Source of the DNA: Isoptericola jiangsuensis
GTDB lineage: Bacteria > Actinomycetota > Actinomycetes > Actinomycetales > Cellulomonadaceae
Assembly (NCBI RefSeq): GCF_002563715.1
Contig: NZ_PDJJ01000001.1
Span: forward strand, 1,984,001 to 2,048,000
DNA length: 64,000 bases
Direction: 5' to 3'
Shown: positions 57,094 through 64,000 of the stretch, in pieces
Layout: every line of letters begins with the position of its first letter
How positions within the stretch are numbered: the stretch's first letter is position 1
The notes under the pieces: model-generated
The model's database searches: none
Seen by the model: the letters and a program-made list of their open reading frames with translations, nothing else
Told to the model about the DNA's origin: nothing
Made by a program: the position numbers and the translations under genes

Positions 57094-58100
57094 CCAACCC
57101 CTGGTTCGTGCTGGGCGCCACCATGGCGCTCATCGTCCTGAGCGCGTTCTTCGTGGTCATCGAGTTCGCGCTGCTGGGCGCCCGCCGGCACCGGCTGGAG
57201 GAGGCCGCGCCGACCAGCCGGGGAGCGCGCGCCGCCCTGCGGTCCACCCATGAGCTGACGACCATGCTCGCCGGGGCGCAGCTCGGCATCACCGTGTGCA
57301 CGTTCGCGCTCGGCGCCGTCACCAAGCCGGCGGTCGACGCGTGGCTCACCCCCGTGCTGACGGCCACCGGCCTGCCCGCCTGGCTCGCCGACGTGCTCGC
57401 CTTCGCCCTCGCGCTGCTGGCGGTCACGTTCCTGCACCTCGTGGTCGGCGAGATGGCGCCCAAGTCGTGGGCCATCGCCCACCCGGAACGCGCCGCCGTG
57501 CTCGTCGCCCCCGTGGCGCGCTGGTACGTGTGGCCGTTCCGCCCGGTGCTCGCCTTCGCCAACGCCGTCGCGAACCGGCTCGTCCGACGCGTCGGGGTGG
57601 AGCCGGTCGAGAGCGCCGCGGTCGGCGGTCACGACGCCGCGACGATCCGGCACCTCGTCGAGCACTCGGCACGGGTCGGCGTGCTGGACGCCAGCGTGCG
57701 CTCGCCGCTGGCCGGGGCGATCGACCTCACCACCCGCACCGTCGGGTCGTTCCTGCGGCCCGGGAGCCGCCCGACCGCGGTCGCGCGGACGGCGACGGTC
57801 GCCGACGTGCAGGCGGCCGCGCGCGCGAGCGGGCACCTGCGGATCCTGGTGCAGTCCGGCGACCCCGGCCGGCCCGACGTCGTGCACGTGCGCGACACGC
57901 TCCTGGAGCCGCCGGCGCGCGCCGCGGCCGACCTCGCCCGGCCCGTCCACGTCGTCACGTCGCACGACCCGGTCCACGAGGCGCTCGCGGGCATGCGTCG
58001 CGTGAGCGAACAGCTGGCCGTCGTGGTCGACGACGGGGTGGTCGTCGGCGTGGTCACCCTCCACGACGTCCTCGGCCGGGTGGTCCCGCGACCCGCGTGA
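57090..58100 (+). CDS. Second CNNM-type transporter subunit
   Basis: A 336-residue paralogue with the CNNM membrane domain (FFVVIEFALLGARRHRLEE, VVGEMAPKSWAIAHPER) and a shorter, more divergent CBS region, but no CorC_HlyC tail. The paired arrangement, long partner followed by short partner with ATGA overlap, is common in actinobacteria. Assembly as a heteromer is inferred. Confidence 0.85.
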   Translation: MTNPWFVLGATMALIVLSAFFVVIEFALLGARRHRLEEAAPTSRGARAALRSTHELTTMLAGAQLGITVCTFALGAVTKPAVDAWLTPVLTATGLPAWLADVLAFALALLAVTFLHLVVGEMAPKSWAIAHPERAAVLVAPVARWYVWPFRPVLAFANAVANRLVRRVGVEPVESAAVGGHDAATIRHLVEHSARVGVLDASVRSPLAGAIDLTTRTVGSFLRPGSRPTAVARTATVADVQAAARASGHLRILVQSGDPGRPDVVHVRDTLLEPPARAAADLARPVHVVTSHDPVHEALAGMRRVSEQLAVVVDDGVVVGVVTLHDVLGRVVPRPA

Positions 58101-58167
58101 CGCGGGCGCCGAGCGGTGCGGTGGCGACGGGGGCGGACGACCGGCGGGTCGCCCGCCCCCGTCGCGC

Positions 58168-58173
58168 TACGGT
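58168..58173 (+). promoter_or_regulatory. Likely -10 box of thiD
   Basis: TACGGT (TANNNT) lies just before the TPP aptamer, the expected place for the promoter of the riboswitch transcript. Confidence 0.4.
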
Positions 58174-58180
58174 GGCGCCA

Positions 58181-58250
58181 CGACACGGGGTGCGCCCACG
58201 GCGCTGAGATCACACCCGTCGAACCTGAGGCAGCTCGCACTGACGGAGGG
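58181..58250 (+). ncRNA. TPP riboswitch (THI element)
   Basis: The aptamer shows ACACGGGGTGCGCCC, the invariant GCTGAGATCACACCCGTCGA and GAACCTGA, then a closing GACGGAGGGA. The last part contains GGAGGG, which is also the only Shine-Dalgarno-like sequence before thiD, so TPP binding probably hides the ribosome-binding site and represses translation. Confidence 0.9.
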
Positions 58251-58259
58251 ATGTCGCCC

Positions 58260-59111
58260 ATGACCCACCTGCCCCTGCCCGCCCCGCCCGTGCCGCGCGT
58301 CCTGGCGGTGGCCGGGTCCGACCCGTCCGGCGGCGCCGGGATCCAGGCCGACCTGAAGTCGATCGCCGCCGCCGGCGGGTACGGCATGGCCGCGGTCACC
58401 GCGCTGACCGCGCAGAGCACCCGCGGGGTGACCGGCGTGCACGTGCCACCGCCCGACTTCCTCGCCCTGCAGCTGTCCACCCTGACGGCGGACGTGACGC
58501 TCGACGCCGTGAAGATCGGCATGCTGGCCACCGCGGACGTCGCCGGCGTGGTGGCGACGTGGCTGGCCGACCAGCACGGCGCCCGGCCGCCCGTGGTGCT
58601 CGACCCGGTCATGGTGGCGACGTCCGGGGACCGGCTCCTCGACGACGCGGCCGAGGGGGCCGTGCGGGACCTCCTGCGCCACGCCGACGTCGTCACGCCG
58701 AACCTTCCGGAGCTCGCGGCGCTGCTCGACGAGCCGGTCGCGGGGGACTGGGACGCCGCGCTCGACCAGGCGGCCACGCTCGCCGCCCGGCACGACGTCC
58801 TCGTGGTGGCCAAGGGCGGTCACCTGGGCGGCCCGCACGCGCCCGACGCGCTCGTGGACGCCGACGGCCCCCGGACGGAGCTCGTCGCGCCGCGTGTGCG
58901 CACGAGGGCCGGGCACGGTACGGGCTGCTCGCTGTCCAGCGGGCTGGTGACCCGGTACGTGTCGACGGGCGACTGGGGAGCGGCGCTCGCGGCCACGAAG
59001 GAGTGGCTGACGCTCGCGCTGCGGCACGGCGCGGACCTGCAGGTGGGGACGGGGCGCGGCCCGGTGGACCACTTCGCCCACCTGCGGGGCGTCGCGGTGC
59101 CGGCGGGCTGA
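58260..59111 (+). CDS. thiD: HMP/HMP-P kinase ThiD
   Basis: A 283-residue ribokinase-fold kinase of thiamine pyrimidine synthesis. LAVAGSDPSGGAGIQADLK near the N-terminus, GTGCSLSSGLVTRYV near 222 (anion hole with catalytic Cys/Asp region) and VLDPVMVATSGDRLL near 115 are diagnostic. The ATG at 58260 is 10 nt from GGAGGG; an in-frame ATG at 58251 is too close to it. Control is by the TPP riboswitch. Confidence 0.93.
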   Translation: MTHLPLPAPPVPRVLAVAGSDPSGGAGIQADLKSIAAAGGYGMAAVTALTAQSTRGVTGVHVPPPDFLALQLSTLTADVTLDAVKIGMLATADVAGVVATWLADQHGARPPVVLDPVMVATSGDRLLDDAAEGAVRDLLRHADVVTPNLPELAALLDEPVAGDWDAALDQAATLAARHDVLVVAKGGHLGGPHAPDALVDADGPRTELVAPRVRTRAGHGTGCSLSSGLVTRYVSTGDWGAALAATKEWLTLALRHGADLQVGTGRGPVDHFAHLRGVAVPAG

Positions 59112-59126
59112 CCCGCGGGCCGCGCG

Positions 59127-60536
59127 TCAGTCGAACATGTCACCGATGTCGTCGAGGATGCCGCCCAGCACCATGCCGCCGAGCACGGCACCGAACGCGC
59201 CGGAGCCGCCGCGCGGGCCGTGGCCGCCCCACTGCTGACCGCCGGCGTGCTGGGCACCCCAGTGCTGACCGGCGTGCGTGCGGGCGATGTCGCGGTGCGC
59301 GAGCGTCGCCGCCTCGGCGGCGAGGGCGGCGGCACGTCGGGCGGCGTCCACCGCGCGCTCCGGGTCGGACACGGCGCGGGCCGCGGACAGCTCGCGCTGC
59401 GCCTCGGCGAGGCGGGTCCGGGCGTCGGGCCCGACGGGTGCCCGGTAGTCGTCGACGACGGCGCGCGCGGCGGACACCTGGCGCTCGGCGTCGTCGAGGG
59501 CCGGGGCGAGCTGGGCGGTGGCCCGGCGGCTGCGGTCCTCCGACTCGAGGCGGACGCGCACGGCGTCGTCGAGGGCGGTGTTGGCCTCGCGGACCCGGGT
59601 CAGCGCCGCCACCGGGTCCTGCGGCTCCCCGGGCGCCGGCAGGTCGTCGAGCGCGGCCTGGAGCGCCGTGGCGGCGGCCTCGACCTCGACGGCGCCGGCG
59701 CGCTGCGGGGCGGGCAGGGCGCGGGCCTGCGCGAGCTCGCTGCGGGACTCGGCGACCATCGCCCCGAGCGCGGCCTCGGCCGTCAGGGCGTCGGCCTCGA
59801 AGTCGCGCACGGCCTTGAGCAGCCCCTGGGCCCGCACGACCGACTCGTCGGCCGCGCGGGCGGTCGCGGCGGCCTGGGTGGGCTCGCCGTCGTCGAGCTT
59901 GCGGCGGGCTGCGGCCAGGCCGCGGCCGGCGAACTCCAGCAGGCGCTCCGCCTGGGCGGGGTTGTCGGCCACGGGCCGCAGCGCGGAGGGCGCGTAGCGC
60001 GCGGCGAGCTCGTCGAGGTCGGTCCGGGCCTCGGGCAGGGCGGCTCGGACCCGCTCGACGTCGGCGGCGATCCGGTCGAGCGCCGCCGGGGTCGACCGCG
60101 CGGTGCGGCGGCGGTCGGCCAGCCCGGACTCGAGCGCGTCGAGCACGGCCTCGGCGTCCTGGCACAGCCCGAGGATGCGGGCGGACCACTCACGGCGCTC
60201 GGCGTCGGTGTCGGGGACGTGGTCGTGCAGGAGCTGGTTGAGGTGGAACGCCTCGCCGACGTGCTCGCGGGCCCGACGGACGTGGCCGGCGAGGTCCGCG
60301 GTCGCCTCCGTGCCGAGCTCGGCCTCGGCGAACGCCAGCTCGTCCTCGGCGAGGCGGGCGCGCTCGTCGGCGCGCACCAGCGCGGACCCGGCCCGGACGC
60401 CGAGCCGGTCGAGCTCGGCGGCGGTGGCGGCGTCGCGCGTACGACGGCGGCGCACCGACCACGCCACCACGGCCACCAGGGCCGTCACCACCAGCACCGC
60501 ACCCGTGACCAGTCCGACGATCGCTGCTCCACCCAT
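59127..60536 (-). CDS. Membrane-anchored coiled-coil protein
   Basis: A 469-residue protein with one N-terminal transmembrane helix (about 4-26, IVGLVTGAVLVVTALVAVVAW) and then about 350 residues of Ala/Glu/Arg-rich coiled coil. The C-terminus is a Gly/His/Gln-rich segment (about 415-450) ending GGMVLGGILDDIGDMF. It resembles the coiled-coil part of actinobacterial TPM-domain proteins but has no TPM domain. Function unknown. TACGAT ends 7 nt before the ATG, so a leaderless start is likely; an ATG 9 nt upstream lies within that box. Confidence 0.75.
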   Translation of the reverse strand: MGGAAIVGLVTGAVLVVTALVAVVAWSVRRRRTRDAATAAELDRLGVRAGSALVRADERARLAEDELAFAEAELGTEATADLAGHVRRAREHVGEAFHLNQLLHDHVPDTDAERREWSARILGLCQDAEAVLDALESGLADRRRTARSTPAALDRIAADVERVRAALPEARTDLDELAARYAPSALRPVADNPAQAERLLEFAGRGLAAARRKLDDGEPTQAAATARAADESVVRAQGLLKAVRDFEADALTAEAALGAMVAESRSELAQARALPAPQRAGAVEVEAAATALQAALDDLPAPGEPQDPVAALTRVREANTALDDAVRVRLESEDRSRRATAQLAPALDDAERQVSAARAVVDDYRAPVGPDARTRLAEAQRELSAARAVSDPERAVDAARRAAALAAEAATLAHRDIARTHAGQHWGAQHAGGQQWGGHGPRGGSGAFGAVLGGMVLGGILDDIGDMFD

Positions 60537-60693
60537 GCCCGGCATCGTACGGGCATCCCCGGGGCCCCGGGCGCGCCGTCCCCGGGGGGTGCCGCCGGTG
60601 GCGACGGGAAGGTGGGCGCGCCGCCGGCCGGGGGTGCCCAGCATCGGTGTGCCGAGGCAATCGAGAGGGTTCGCGGTGCCACAATGGACATCG

Positions 60694-62553
60694 ATGACCC
60701 CCACCCCGGACCCGGACGGTCCTGCCGTCGCCCGCCCCTCCGCCGCCCCCGCCGGCTCCGAGCTCAGCACCCTCGCCTCGCTCCGCCGCCTGCTGCCGTT
60801 CGTCCGCCCCGCGCTCCCGCGGCTGATCGGCGGCCTGGTGGCCGCCCTCGGCGCCAGCCTCGCGGCGCTCGCCATCCCGCGCGTCCTCCAGGCGCTCGTC
60901 GAGGGCCCCCTCGCCGCCGGTGTCGCGACCGGCGACCGTGGCGCGCTCGTGTGGCCCACCCTCGCCGTCCTCGGCCTGGGGCTCGCCGAGGCGGGCCTGG
61001 TGCTCCTGCGCCGCAACCTCGTGATGTATCCCGGCACCCGGGTCGAGGCCGAGCTGCGGATCGCCCTGTTCCGCCACCTGCAGGAGCTTCCCGCGGCGTT
61101 CCACGACCGCTGGCCCGGCGGGCAGCTCCTCAGCCGTTCCATGGGCGACCTCGGCCTGCTGCGCCGGTGGCTCGTGTTCGGGCTCCTCCAGCTCGTCGTG
61201 TCCACCATCACCATCGTCGTCGGCGTCGGCTTCCTGCTGAGCACCGCCGGCTGGCTCGGCCTGGTCTACCTGGCGGGCGCCGTCCCCGTCACGGTCATCG
61301 CGTTCTGGTTCTCCCGCCGCTACCGCGTCATCGCGCGGCTGTCGCAGGACCAGTCCGGGGACCTCGCCACCACCGTCGAGGAGTCCGTCCACGGCATCCG
61401 CGTGCTCAAGGCGTTCGGCCGCCACCGCGAGGCCCTGGACTCGTTCACCGACCAGGCCGAGGAGCTGCGCCGCACCGAGCTGCGCAAGGCGTCCAACCAG
61501 GCGACGGTGACGACCTCGCTCCAGCTCGTCCCCGAGGCGACGCTCGCCGTGTGCCTCGTGCTTGGCGTGTGGCTCACCGCGTCCGGCGAGATCACCGTCG
61601 GCGCGCTGGCGGCGTTCTTCCTCACGGCCGCCGTCATCAACGGTCCCGTGGTCGACCTCGGCCAGACCCTGTCGATGACCCTCAACGCCCGCTCCGCCGT
61701 CGACCGGTACTTCCAGGTGCTCGACACCCCCAACCCACTGGCCGACCCCCCGCACCCCGCCCGCCTCGACGACGTCCGCGGCGACGTCGCGCTGCGCGAC
61801 GTCACGTTCGCCCACGAGGACGGACCGCCCGTCCTGCGACACCTCGACCTGGACCTGCCCGCCGGCACCAGCACGGCCCTGGTGGGCCTCACCGGGTCCG
61901 GCAAGTCCACCCTGGCGATGCTCGTGCCGCGGATCCACGACGTCACCGGGGGCGCCGTCCTGCTCGACGGCGTCGACGTGCGTACCCTGCGCCGCCAGGA
62001 CGTCCGCCGGGCCGTGGCGGTCGCCTTCGAGGACCCGACGCTGTTCTCCGCGACGGTGCGCGAGAACGTCCTGCTCGGCGCGGACCCCGACCTGCCCGAC
62101 GACGCCCGCGACCGTCTTCTGCGCGAGTCGCTCGACATCGCGCAGGCCCACTTCGTGCGCGACCTGCCCGACGGCGTCGACACCCGCATCGGGGAGGAGG
62201 GGCACTCCCTGTCCGGCGGGCAGCGTCAGCGGCTCGCCCTGGCCCGCGCCATCGCGGCCCGGCCCCGCGTCCTCGTCCTCGACGACCCGCTGTCCGCCCT
62301 CGACGTCGCCACGGAGGAGGCGGTCACCCAGCGCCTGCGCCGCGTCCTGGCCGACACCACCAGCCTCGTCATCGCCCACCGGCCCTCCACCGTCGCGCTG
62401 GCGGACCGGGTCGCCGTGCTCGCCGACGGCCGCGTCACCGCCGTCGGCACCCACCGCGAGCTGCTGGCCACCGACGCCCACTACCGCCACGTCATCGCCT
62501 CGCTCGAGGACGACTGGGCCCGCCGCGAGGACACCGAGGAGGTCCGCCCGTGA
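60694..62553 (+). CDS. ABC exporter subunit with degenerate ATPase site
   Basis: A 619-residue half-transporter: six membrane helices (about 30-320) then an ATPase domain. Walker A is GLTGSGKST and the signature is SLSGGQRQRLALARA, but the Q-loop reads AFEDPTLF (Glu for Gln) and Walker B reads VLVLDDPLSALD (Asp for the catalytic Glu). This is the pattern of the non-catalytic half of heterodimeric exporters. Substrate is unknown; such pairs export drugs or lipids. CACAAT ends 8 nt before the ATG. It overlaps the partner gene by 4 nt. Confidence 0.9.
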   Translation: MTPTPDPDGPAVARPSAAPAGSELSTLASLRRLLPFVRPALPRLIGGLVAALGASLAALAIPRVLQALVEGPLAAGVATGDRGALVWPTLAVLGLGLAEAGLVLLRRNLVMYPGTRVEAELRIALFRHLQELPAAFHDRWPGGQLLSRSMGDLGLLRRWLVFGLLQLVVSTITIVVGVGFLLSTAGWLGLVYLAGAVPVTVIAFWFSRRYRVIARLSQDQSGDLATTVEESVHGIRVLKAFGRHREALDSFTDQAEELRRTELRKASNQATVTTSLQLVPEATLAVCLVLGVWLTASGEITVGALAAFFLTAAVINGPVVDLGQTLSMTLNARSAVDRYFQVLDTPNPLADPPHPARLDDVRGDVALRDVTFAHEDGPPVLRHLDLDLPAGTSTALVGLTGSGKSTLAMLVPRIHDVTGGAVLLDGVDVRTLRRQDVRRAVAVAFEDPTLFSATVRENVLLGADPDLPDDARDRLLRESLDIAQAHFVRDLPDGVDTRIGEEGHSLSGGQRQRLALARAIAARPRVLVLDDPLSALDVATEEAVTQRLRRVLADTTSLVIAHRPSTVALADRVAVLADGRVTAVGTHRELLATDAHYRHVIASLEDDWARREDTEEVRP

Positions 62554-64000
62554 CCGCACCCGCCGACCACCGCCCCGACGCCGACCGCCCCGCGGCCCGC
62601 CGCCGCGCCACCACCGCCGCCGCGGACGACGCCACCACCCTCGACGCCGACACCTCGCGCGCGGTCCGCACCCGCTCGCTCGGCCTGCTCGGCGAGCTGC
62701 TCCGCCCCCGGTGGCGACCGCTCGCCTGGGCCGGGCTCCTCGTCGTGGTCAGCACAGCGGGCCAGGTCGCCGGCCCGCTGCTCGTCCAGGCCGCGATCGA
62801 CACCGCCGTGCCCGCCCTCGTCGCCGACGACGCGCTGCCGCTGGTGGCGGTGGGCGGCGCCTACCTGCTGGCGGCCGCGCTGGGCGGCGTGTGCGCCGGC
62901 GCCTACGTGCGCGCCGCCTCCCGCGTCGCGCAGAGCGTCCTGCTGGAGCTGCGTCGCCGCGTGTTCCGCCACACGCAGCGGCTGTCCCTGGAGTTCCACG
63001 AGTCGTACACCTCGGGGCGCGTCATCTCCCGCCAGACCTCCGACCTGGAGGCGCTGCGCGAGCTCTTCGACGGCGGGCTCACCGGTGTCGTGTCCTCGCT
63101 CATGCTCATGGTCTTCACCGGTGCCGCGCTGTTCTGGGTGGACTGGCGCTCGGGCCTCGTGCTGCTGTGCGCCCTGCTGCCCGCGTGGGTGCTCACCCGC
63201 TGGTTCCAGCGGCGCTCGCAGCTGTACTACCGCGAGCAGCGCACCGCGTCCGCGCGCCTCATCGTGAAGTTCGTCGAGACGATGACGGGGATGCGCGCGG
63301 TGCAGGCGTTCCGTCGCGAGCCGGCGTCCGAGGCCGAGTACGCGCACCTCGGCGAGGAGTACCGGGACGCGAACCTGCGGATCTTCGGCGTCAACGGCCG
63401 CTACCAGCCCGGGCTGGTGCTCATCGGCAACGTCACCGTGGCGGTCGCGCTCGCGCTCGGCGGCTGGCGTGTCGTGGAGGGCACCCTGGACGTCGGCGCG
63501 CTGGTCGCGGTGCTGCTCTACGTCAAGCGGTTCTTCCAGCCCATCCAGCAGCTCGGCATGTTCTACAACGCCCTGCAGTCCGCCGTGGCCGCGCTGGAGA
63601 AGGTGTCGGGCCTGCTCGCCGAGGAGCCCACCGTCGCCGAGCCCCGCCACCCCGTGCCCCTGCCCGCGGCCCGCGGCGACGTCCACCTGCACGACGTGAC
63701 GTTCCGGTACGGGGAGGGCCCGGTCGTGCTGCCGGACCTCGACCTGCACCTGCCCGCCGGGCAGACCGTCGCGCTGCTCGGCACCACCGGGGCGGGCAAG
63801 TCCACCGTGGCCAAGCTGGTCACCCGGTTCTACGACCCGTCGCAGGGCGCGGTGACGCTCGACGGCGTCGACCTGCGCGACCTGTCCACCACCGACCTGC
63901 GGCGCGCCGTGGTCATGGTGACCCAGGAGGCGTACCTGTTCAGCGGGTCGGTGCGGGAGAACATCGCGCTGGGCCGCCCCGACGCGACCGACGCCGAGGT
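62550..64000 (+). CDS. ABC exporter partner subunit, cut by window end
   Basis: The first 483 residues of the partner half-transporter. After a 45-residue charged tail come the membrane helices (about 55-330) and the start of the ATPase domain with canonical Walker A LLGTTGAGKSTV and canonical Q-loop VMVTQEAYLFSGSV. The signature and Walker B lie beyond the window. The GTG start overlaps the preceding stop as GTGA with GAGGAGG upstream. Confidence 0.9.
   Translation, partial: MTAPADHRPDADRPAARRRATTAAADDATTLDADTSRAVRTRSLGLLGELLRPRWRPLAWAGLLVVVSTAGQVAGPLLVQAAIDTAVPALVADDALPLVAVGGAYLLAAALGGVCAGAYVRAASRVAQSVLLELRRRVFRHTQRLSLEFHESYTSGRVISRQTSDLEALRELFDGGLTGVVSSLMLMVFTGAALFWVDWRSGLVLLCALLPAWVLTRWFQRRSQLYYREQRTASARLIVKFVETMTGMRAVQAFRREPASEAEYAHLGEEYRDANLRIFGVNGRYQPGLVLIGNVTVAVALALGGWRVVEGTLDVGALVAVLLYVKRFFQPIQQLGMFYNALQSAVAALEKVSGLLAEEPTVAEPRHPVPLPAARGDVHLHDVTFRYGEGPVVLPDLDLHLPAGQTVALLGTTGAGKSTVAKLVTRFYDPSQGAVTLDGVDLRDLSTTDLRRAVVMVTQEAYLFSGSVRENIALGRPDATDAE

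Overview
The window is a GC-rich (well over 70 %) actinobacterial chromosome segment. The gene orders rapZ-yvcK-whiA-gap-pgk-tpiA-secG-rbpA, xerD-parA-scpA-scpB-rluB-cmk-der and furA-katG, together with secreted chitinase, pectinesterase, a GH3 glucosidase and a cellobiose-type LacI operator, point to a plant-polymer-degrading member of the Micrococcales (Cellulomonas / Cellulosimicrobium / Isoptericola type). The genus is an inference. No transposase, phage gene or CRISPR array was seen.

Layout: 1-6.5 kb (+) carries the rapZ end, yvcK, whiA, lower glycolysis (gap, pgk, tpiA), secG and rbpA. 6.5-13.3 kb (-) is a pentose-phosphate cluster tkt, tal, zwf, opcA, pgl. 13.6-21.5 kb (+) carries ctaB and the chromosome/cell-cycle block from xerD to der. 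21.6-25.4 kb (+) is an FMN-riboswitch-controlled ribD-ribE-ribBA-ribH operon, followed by tRNA-Pro(GGG).

25.8-38.0 kb, all on the minus strand, is the unusual part: ten genes read from an alpha/beta-hydrolase through a catalytically dead CHAT-like protein, an intact CHAT protease, a caspase/gingipain-like protease, an M15 peptidoglycan peptidase and a small membrane protein, then a SARP-type regulator, then a CxxC protein and two helical proteins of unknown function that share sequence motifs. Most neighbours overlap or nearly touch. I do not recognise this combination as a described system and it is the main candidate for something new.

38.1-64 kb is accessory and housekeeping: furA-katG behind a recognisable FurA operator; small DUF genes; GH18 chitinase; a ScoMcrA-head-like zinc-ribbon protein; a copper block (His-rich membrane protein plus CopC-CopD fusion); hemerythrin; an F420-type oxidoreductase; YitT; pectinesterase with two LacI-type operators; ohrR-ohr; a domain-swapped GH3 glucosidase containing a cellobiose-type operator inside its reading frame; two CNNM/CorC-type transporters behind a short D/P-rich leader ORF; thiD behind a TPP riboswitch; a coiled-coil membrane protein; and a heterodimeric ABC exporter cut by the window end.

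Many genes lack a Shine-Dalgarno sequence and instead have a TANNNT-like -10 box ending 6-8 nt before the start codon, which suggests widespread leaderless transcripts. Intergenic regions carry many long perfect GC hairpins. All coordinates and motifs were read by eye; family assignments rest on recognised motifs, not on searches.
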